A DNA stretch of 64,000 bases from Prevotella sp. (GTDB lineage Bacteria; Bacteroidota; Bacteroidia; Bacteroidales; Bacteroidaceae). The DNA is taken from positions 1-64,000 of the forward strand of contig JAEEXI010000003.1 in the NCBI GenBank assembly GCA_016291495.1, given 5' to 3'. The position numbers and the translations under genes were made by a program. The notes under the pieces are model-generated. The model saw only the letters and a program-made list of their open reading frames with translations, searched no databases and had not been told where the DNA came from. Positions 59,782 to 64,000 of the stretch are shown one piece after another (the first letter of the stretch is position 1; every line of letters starts with the position of its first letter).

Positions 59782-61395
59782 ATGGCAAAGTTAGATTTGA
59801 CTCAGTATGGCATCACCGGTTCTACCGTGATTGCTCACAATCCATCGTATGAGTACCTCTTCGCAGAGGAGACAAAGGCTGGTCTCGAGGGTTTCGACAA
59901 GGGCGTAAACACCGAGCTCAACGCTGTTAACGTAATGACTGGTATCTACACTGGTCGTTCACCTAAGGACAAGTTCATCGTAAAGGATGCACAGAGCCAG
60001 GACAAGGTATGGTGGACTTCTGAGGATTATAAGAACGACAACCACCCCATGAGCGAGGAGGTTTGGGCAAAGGTAAAGGAGATCGCCATCAAGGAGCTCT
60101 GCAACAAGAACCTGTATGTGATGGACGCTTTCTGCGGTGCCAACGAGGCTACCCGTCTGCGCGTTCGCTTCATCGTGGAGGTTGCTTGGCAGGCACACTT
60201 CGTTAAGAACATGTTCATCCAGCCTACCGCTGAGGAGCTGGAGAGCTTCGAGCCTAACTTCGTAATCTACAACGCTTCTAAGGCAAAGGTTGAGAACTAC
60301 AAGGAGCTGGGTCTGAACTCAGAGACTTGTGTGGCTTTCAACACCACAACCCGTGAGCAGTGTATCATCAACACCTGGTACGGTGGTGAGATGAAGAAGG
60401 GTATGTTCTCAATGATGAACTACTATCTGCCCCTGCAGGGTATCGCTTCTATGCACTGCTCTGCTAACACCGATATGGAGGGTAAGAACACCGCTATCTT
60501 CTTCGGTCTGTCTGGTACAGGTAAGACCACGCTGTCAACCGATCCTAAGCGTCTGCTGATTGGTGACGACGAGCACGGATGGGACGACGAGGGTGTGTTC
60601 AACTTCGAAGGTGGTTGCTACGCTAAGGTTATCAACCTCGACAAGGAGAGCGAGCCCGACATCTACAACGCAATCCGTCGCGACGCTCTGCTGGAGAACG
60701 TGACCGTTGCTGCTGATGGTAAGATTGATTTCGCAGACAAGAGCGTGACTGAGAACACCCGCGTAAGTTATCCTATCAACCACATTGAGAAGATTGCCCA
60801 GAAGGTAAATGGTAAGAGCGCTGGTCCTGAGGCTAAGAACGTTATCTTCCTCAGTGCAGATGCATTCGGTGTACTGCCCCCAGTATCTATCCTGACTCCT
60901 GAGCAGACCAAGTACTACTTCCTCTCTGGTTTCACCGCTAAGCTGGCTGGTACAGAGCGTGGTATCACTGAGCCCACTCCTACCTTCTCTGCTTGCTTCG
61001 GCCAGGCATTCCTCGAGCTGCACCCCACCAAGTACGCTGAGGAGCTGGTTAAGAAGATGGAGAAGAGTGGTGCCAAGGCTTATCTCGTCAACACTGGTTG
61101 GAACGGAACCGGCAAGCGTATCTCTATCCGCGATACTCGTGGTATCATCGACGCTATCCTGGGTGGTGCTATCTTGAAGGCTCCCACGAAGAAGATTCCT
61201 TACTTCGACTTCGAGGTTCCCACAGAGCTTGAGGGCGTTGACACCAAGATTCTCGATCCTCGTGACACTTACGCTGATGCAGCTGAGTGGAACAAGAAGG
61301 CTGAGGATTTGGCTGGTCGCTTCATCAAGAACTTCAAGAAGTACGAGGGCAACGAGGCTGGTAAGGCACTTGTTGCTGCAGGTCCGAAACTCTAA
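59782..61395 (+). CDS. pckA: phosphoenolpyruvate carboxykinase (ATP)
   Basis: Interconverts PEP plus CO2 and oxaloacetate with ADP/ATP. In succinate-producing Bacteroidales it works in the carboxylating direction. The 537 residues show the kinase-1a P-loop [11 protein letters not shown] (about 242-252) and the metal site [54 protein letters not shown] and [14 protein letters not shown] are also conserved. Codon use is strongly biased (GCT, GTT, AAG, CTG), indicating high expression. It is a single-gene unit. Confidence 0.97.
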   Translation: MAKLDLTQYGITGSTVIAHNPSYEYLFAEETKAGLEGFDKGVNTELNAVNVMTGIYTGRSPKDKFIVKDAQSQDKVWWTSEDYKNDNHPMSEEVWAKVKEIAIKELCNKNLYVMDAFCGANEATRLRVRFIVEVAWQAHFVKNMFIQPTAEELESFEPNFVIYNASKAKVENYKELGLNSETCVAFNTTTREQCIINTWYGGEMKKGMFSMMNYYLPLQGIASMHCSANTDMEGKNTAIFFGLSGTGKTTLSTDPKRLLIGDDEHGWDDEGVFNFEGGCYAKVINLDKESEPDIYNAIRRDALLENVTVAADGKIDFADKSVTENTRVSYPINHIEKIAQKVNGKSAGPEAKNVIFLSADAFGVLPPVSILTPEQTKYYFLSGFTAKLAGTERGITEPTPTFSACFGQAFLELHPTKYAEELVKKMEKSGAKAYLVNTGWNGTGKRISIRDTRGIIDAILGGAILKAPTKKIPYFDFEVPTELEGVDTKILDPRDTYADAAEWNKKAEDLAGRFIKNFKKYEGNEAGKALVAAGPKL

Positions 61396-61420
61396 TAGAT
61401 TTTTGACTTACATCAAAATA

Positions 61421-61452
61421 AAGGGCGATTTCTTCGGGAATCGCCTTTTTTT
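61421..61452 (+). terminator. terminator of pckA
   Basis: GGCGATT (61424-61430), loop TCTTCGGG, AATCGCC (61439-61445), then a seven-T run. Confidence 0.9.
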
Positions 61453-61484
61453 GTTGTCTAGTCCATCGAAACTCCTTACCTTTG
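61453..61484 (+). promoter_or_regulatory. promoter of the microprotein unit
   Basis: GTTG (61453-61456), 20-base gap, TACCTTTG (61477-61484), directly after the pckA terminator. The predicted leader is about 60 bases. Confidence 0.65.
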
Positions 61485-61552
61485 CACATGTAATCGAGAC
61501 GATTACGTTGTTATTCATTAGGTTAGTAGTTAATAGATTTAAGGTAAAGATT

Positions 61553-61648
61553 ATGTTATTAGATTTTCAAACAACGGCTTTGTTGATATCTGTTGCTATT
61601 GCGACTGTTTTGAGTGTTATCACTCTTATTAATACCAACATCCGTTAG
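61553..61648 (+). CDS. 31-residue single-pass membrane microprotein
   Basis: A short frame beginning MLLDFQTTALLISVAIATVL and ending TNIR before a TAG. Its middle 20 residues are uniformly hydrophobic, enough for one membrane span. It is preceded by AAGGTAAAG at suitable distance and lies in a unit with its own promoter (61453-61484) and terminator (61653-61690). No family is recognised. The tidy transcription unit argues for a real gene or a small RNA. Confidence 0.6.
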   Translation: MLLDFQTTALLISVAIATVLSVITLINTNIR

Positions 61649-61652
61649 GAAG

Positions 61653-61690
61653 GAGCGCGGAGTGAGAGATTCATACCGCGCTCTTTTTTT
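61653..61690 (+). terminator. terminator of the microprotein unit
   Basis: GAGCGCGG (61653-61660) pairs with CCGCGCTC (61676-61683), followed by seven T. It lies five bases after the stop codon. Confidence 0.92.
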
Positions 61691-61775
61691 GTTTACAAAA
61701 TCTAAAATATGGGCTTTTATCATATAATTAACTTAATAAAAGGCAGAAATATGCCGCATTTTGCGGAATTGTGAG

Positions 61776-61783
61776 TAAATTTG
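61776..61783 (+). promoter_or_regulatory. -7 box of the DUF6242 operon
   Basis: TAAATTTG 25 bases before ATG 61809. CCGCATTTTGCGG (61754-61766) just upstream is a small palindrome. Confidence 0.5.
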
Positions 61784-61808
61784 CACCCAAAATTGAATTT
61801 TGATCAAA

Positions 61809-63173
61809 ATGGCAAAACAAATAAGAGTCTTATGGGGCATGCTGATGGCAGTATTGCTAATGGCATCATGCCTGAATTCTAACAATGGTGACTCCGGTAC
61901 TTACTATAGCGATACTGCTATTATAGATTTCACGCTGGGGACACTGAACAAGTATGTTCATACCACATCGTCAACGGGAGCAGACTCCGTATATAAGGAA
62001 AAGATAACAGGTAGTAATTATAAGCTCAGTATCGACCAAGAAAACCATCGTATTTTCAATGCCGATTCTCTGCCCATTGGTACGGATGTCGAGCATGTTG
62101 TCGGTTCTGTCTCTTCCCTGAACAATGGAGTGGTGTTCTATAAGAGTCTGATTAGCGACTCCCTGTTCTTATTCAGTTCAGAAGACAGTCTTGATTACTC
62201 TACTCCCCGTTCTTTTCGGGTTTTTTCCAGCGACGGCTCTACGTATGAGGAATATACCGTTCAATTAAACGTCCACAAGGAAGAGGGCGAACAGTTTGTA
62301 TGGACTCGCCATTCCAATAATGATGACATCGCTGCTTTGGAAGCAATGAAGGCTGTGACAATTGACGATCGTCTATATGTTTACGGTGTGAAAGCTGGTA
62401 AGACACTGGGATATACTACCACGGACGGTGAGTCCTGGACGCCCCTTACTGAGTTGGACGACGAGAATGCCTATCGCAACCTTTTCCCTCTTGATGGTGA
62501 ACTGTTCACCCTTGTCAACGGTGATTTAGCACGTTCTGAGGACGGTATCACCTGGAATGTCGCTATGGAAAACGTACCCATCAAGCAATTGATTGCTTCC
62601 AGTAAGATAGAACTTTATGGTTTGTCGGAAGACGGGAAAATTATGGTTTCCAGAGTCGGGGATCCCTGGGAGGAAGACAAACTCGACGAGGATGCCTCCT
62701 GGCTGCCCACAGAAGAGATTGTTTCCGTCTGTCTGCCTGTGAAAATGACCTATTATACAGACTACGTCATCATAGCAGGTATCTCTCCTGAATTCGTAGA
62801 CATCGCCTCTGTTTGGCGTAAAATAGTAGAGTATGACCTGCAGGGACTGGAAGACAAGTGGATATACATGAGTCGTTCCGACAATAACCGCTTTGCCCTT
62901 CCTCAACTGAAAAATCCTGTGATGATAGCCTATGACGGCAGCATTCTGGCATGGGGTGTCAAAGACGGTGAGTTCTCACCCATCTACCAAAGTCGTGACA
63001 ACGGCCTGATATGGAAAAAACAGTCGACCTATAATTTGCCGGCAAACTTCAACATAAGCACGCTGTCATTCACGGCAGCCACAGATGGCAGTGAGATATG
63101 GCTTGTCAGTGGTGAGAGCGGAGAAGTATGGCAAGGCCATCTAAACCGTCTTACCTGGAAAGAGAATAAATAA
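61809..63173 (+). CDS. DUF6242-type lipoprotein
   Basis: A 454-residue lipoprotein (lipobox LLMASC; ATG 61809 preferred over TTG 61800). The first part (about 30-155) is beta-rich (TAIIDFTLGTLNKYVHTTSS; FRVFSSDGSTYEEYTVQLNV). The second is a propeller-like region of Asp-box type repeats (GYTTTDGESWTPL; ARSEDGITWNVA; YQSRDNGLIWKKQS). It matches my recollection of DUF6242 proteins. It is followed two bases later by a DUF6089 barrel and then uppS, a conserved envelope gene neighbourhood in Bacteroidales. Function unknown. Confidence 0.72.
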   Translation: MAKQIRVLWGMLMAVLLMASCLNSNNGDSGTYYSDTAIIDFTLGTLNKYVHTTSSTGADSVYKEKITGSNYKLSIDQENHRIFNADSLPIGTDVEHVVGSVSSLNNGVVFYKSLISDSLFLFSSEDSLDYSTPRSFRVFSSDGSTYEEYTVQLNVHKEEGEQFVWTRHSNNDDIAALEAMKAVTIDDRLYVYGVKAGKTLGYTTTDGESWTPLTELDDENAYRNLFPLDGELFTLVNGDLARSEDGITWNVAMENVPIKQLIASSKIELYGLSEDGKIMVSRVGDPWEEDKLDEDASWLPTEEIVSVCLPVKMTYYTDYVIIAGISPEFVDIASVWRKIVEYDLQGLEDKWIYMSRSDNNRFALPQLKNPVMIAYDGSILAWGVKDGEFSPIYQSRDNGLIWKKQSTYNLPANFNISTLSFTAATDGSEIWLVSGESGEVWQGHLNRLTWKENK

Positions 63174-63175
63174 AG

Positions 63176-63856
63176 ATGATGTTGAGAAAGACCCTCTTAT
63201 CCGTCTTACTGACCTTCATCACGGTCTCGCTTAGTGCTCAGGAAGCTCCTGAATATCGCGCTGAGATAGGAGGCGGAGTTGGTGTCGTTGCCTATCTGGG
63301 CGACTTCAACGGGAATCTTTTCAAGAACATGCAACCGATGTTCACCTTGTTGGGGCGTTATAAGTTCAACCCACGCATGGCGCTTGCCTTGAATGTGAGC
63401 TATGGAAAGATTAAAGGCTCCTCCAAGAATGTGGAGACTTTCTATCCCGATTTACCTGAGATAGAGTTCAGTCATGGCCTCTTGGATGTGGGAGTGAGAT
63501 ATGAATATAACTTCTGGCCCTTCGGCACAGGAAGAGAGTATCGCGGAGCAAAACGTATTACACCTTATATATATATAGGGTTGGGAGCTACTTTTGTGAA
63601 GCCCGAGTCGACGGAAGTCGCTCTCAACCTGCCTATAGGTGTCGGTGCAAAATACAAATTAGGAGAGCGTGTGAACCTTGCACTCGAATGGACGATACAT
63701 TTCACAACGAGTGACTTGTTGGACGGTGTGAAGGATCCCTACGGCATCAAGAGCAGCGGTCTTTTCAAGAATACCGACTGCTATGACCATTTACGGGTAT
63801 CGCTAACCTATGATATATGGGCAAAATGTAAAACGTGTCACAATGATAGAGACTAA
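63176..63856 (+). CDS. DUF6089-type outer-membrane beta-barrel protein
   Basis: A 226-residue exported protein (signal [20 protein letters not shown]) with an eight-strand barrel pattern: [56 protein letters not shown] and [20 protein letters not shown]. It matches DUF6089, usually found just upstream of uppS and bamA. The C-terminus has a CKTCH sequence that looks like a haem motif but is probably incidental. The end overlaps uppS by 14 bases. Confidence 0.8.
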   Translation: MMLRKTLLSVLLTFITVSLSAQEAPEYRAEIGGGVGVVAYLGDFNGNLFKNMQPMFTLLGRYKFNPRMALALNVSYGKIKGSSKNVETFYPDLPEIEFSHGLLDVGVRYEYNFWPFGTGREYRGAKRITPYIYIGLGATFVKPESTEVALNLPIGVGAKYKLGERVNLALEWTIHFTTSDLLDGVKDPYGIKSSGLFKNTDCYDHLRVSLTYDIWAKCKTCHNDRD

Positions 63857-64000
63857 CAACATTCCACAGCACATTGCAATCATTATGGACGGCAATGGCA
63901 GATGGGCAATGGATCGCGGGTTAGACCGTACGTTTGGCCACAAGGCTGGACTCGACAACCTGGAGACCATTACTACCCTTTGTTCTAACTTAGGGGTGAA
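63843..64000 (+). CDS. uppS: isoprenyl transferase (undecaprenyl diphosphate synthase), partial
   Basis: The first 52 residues of a cis-prenyltransferase making undecaprenyl diphosphate for cell-wall and glycan carriers. [20 protein letters not shown] is the conserved substrate-binding start (Asp and Gly-Asn-Gly-Arg-Trp). [12 protein letters not shown] follows. The gene continues beyond the window. It overlaps the DUF6089 gene, so it is translated in the same operon. Confidence 0.95.
   Translation, partial: MIETNNIPQHIAIIMDGNGRWAMDRGLDRTFGHKAGLDNLETITTLCSNLGV

Noticed and set aside
63820..63840. Haem motif CKTCH in the DUF6089 protein
   Set aside because: It is at the extreme C-terminus after the last barrel strand with no surrounding cytochrome features; probably chance.

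Overview
The window reads as a chromosome segment of a gut or rumen Bacteroidales bacterium, most likely Prevotella/Segatella. The reasons are the Bacteroidetes-type promoters (TTTG, a 19-21 bp gap, then TAnnTTTG) in front of many genes, a fused SecDF, a hybrid two-component system, an anaerobic NrdD/NrdG pair, a KorAB 2-oxoacid:ferredoxin oxidoreductase, ATP-type PEP carboxykinase, and a GH10 xylanase fused to a CE1-type esterase of the Prevotella Xyn10D-Fae1A kind. No phage, plasmid, IS element or CRISPR array was seen.

Layout. 1-420: two truncated gene remnants abutting head to head (SLC13-type permease and carboxylesterase). 598-8481: GH31 glycosidase, RNase R, a reductase/epimerase plus Aur1-type PAP2 pair (possible sphingolipid genes), GreA and a HIT protein. 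8500-11779: mannose-1-phosphate guanylyltransferase, tRNA-Leu, and an overlapping nucleotidyltransferase/GHMP sugar kinase pair. 11856-15033: a TPP riboswitch controlling a TonB receptor and a PnuT thiamine transporter. 15097-17797: two envelope lipoproteins. 17789-21786: tRNA-Arg, an acetyltransferase-like gene, nrdD and nrdG in one direction. 21886-22748: MaoC hydratase and an orphan small protein. 22749-23536: a gene-free region holding a concentric palindrome. 23537-28688: SecDF, a membrane endonuclease/phosphatase and a rhomboid protease. 28948-36055: HU, then an HTCS regulator, a SusA-like amylase and gluconate 5-dehydrogenase. 36199-42299: a four-gene xylan operon (Xyn10-Fae1, DUF6057, haem-motif beta-propeller lipoprotein, CE15 glucuronoyl esterase). 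42495-47183: a polysaccharide O-acylation operon (SGNH, MBOAT, two DHHW/AlgX-like proteins). 47250-51019: two paralogous esterase-like hydrolases flanking a PQQ-type propeller and RlpA. 51107-54773: AsmA-like protein, LolC/E permease, RbfA. 54774-55293: a gene-free region with an inverted array of 11-bp repeats. 55294-61395: KorAB, cytidylate kinase-like, Upp and PckA. 61396-64000: a 31-residue membrane microprotein transcription unit, DUF6242, DUF6089 and the start of uppS.

How it fits together. The centre is devoted to plant polysaccharide use: xylan (GH10-CE1, CE15), starch-like glucans (GH13) and alpha-glycosides (GH31). An 8-bp motif, ATGTAACA, recurs upstream of the GH31, HTCS and xylanase genes and is a candidate regulator site. 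Housekeeping genes for RNA decay, ribosome maturation, translocation and anaerobic nucleotide and carbon metabolism surround this. Candidate undescribed items are the two concentric palindromic intergenic elements (centres near 23069 and 54994), a window-wide family of heptanucleotide-period repeats, the microprotein unit at 61477-61690, and the haem-motif propeller/DUF6057 pair inside the xylan operon.
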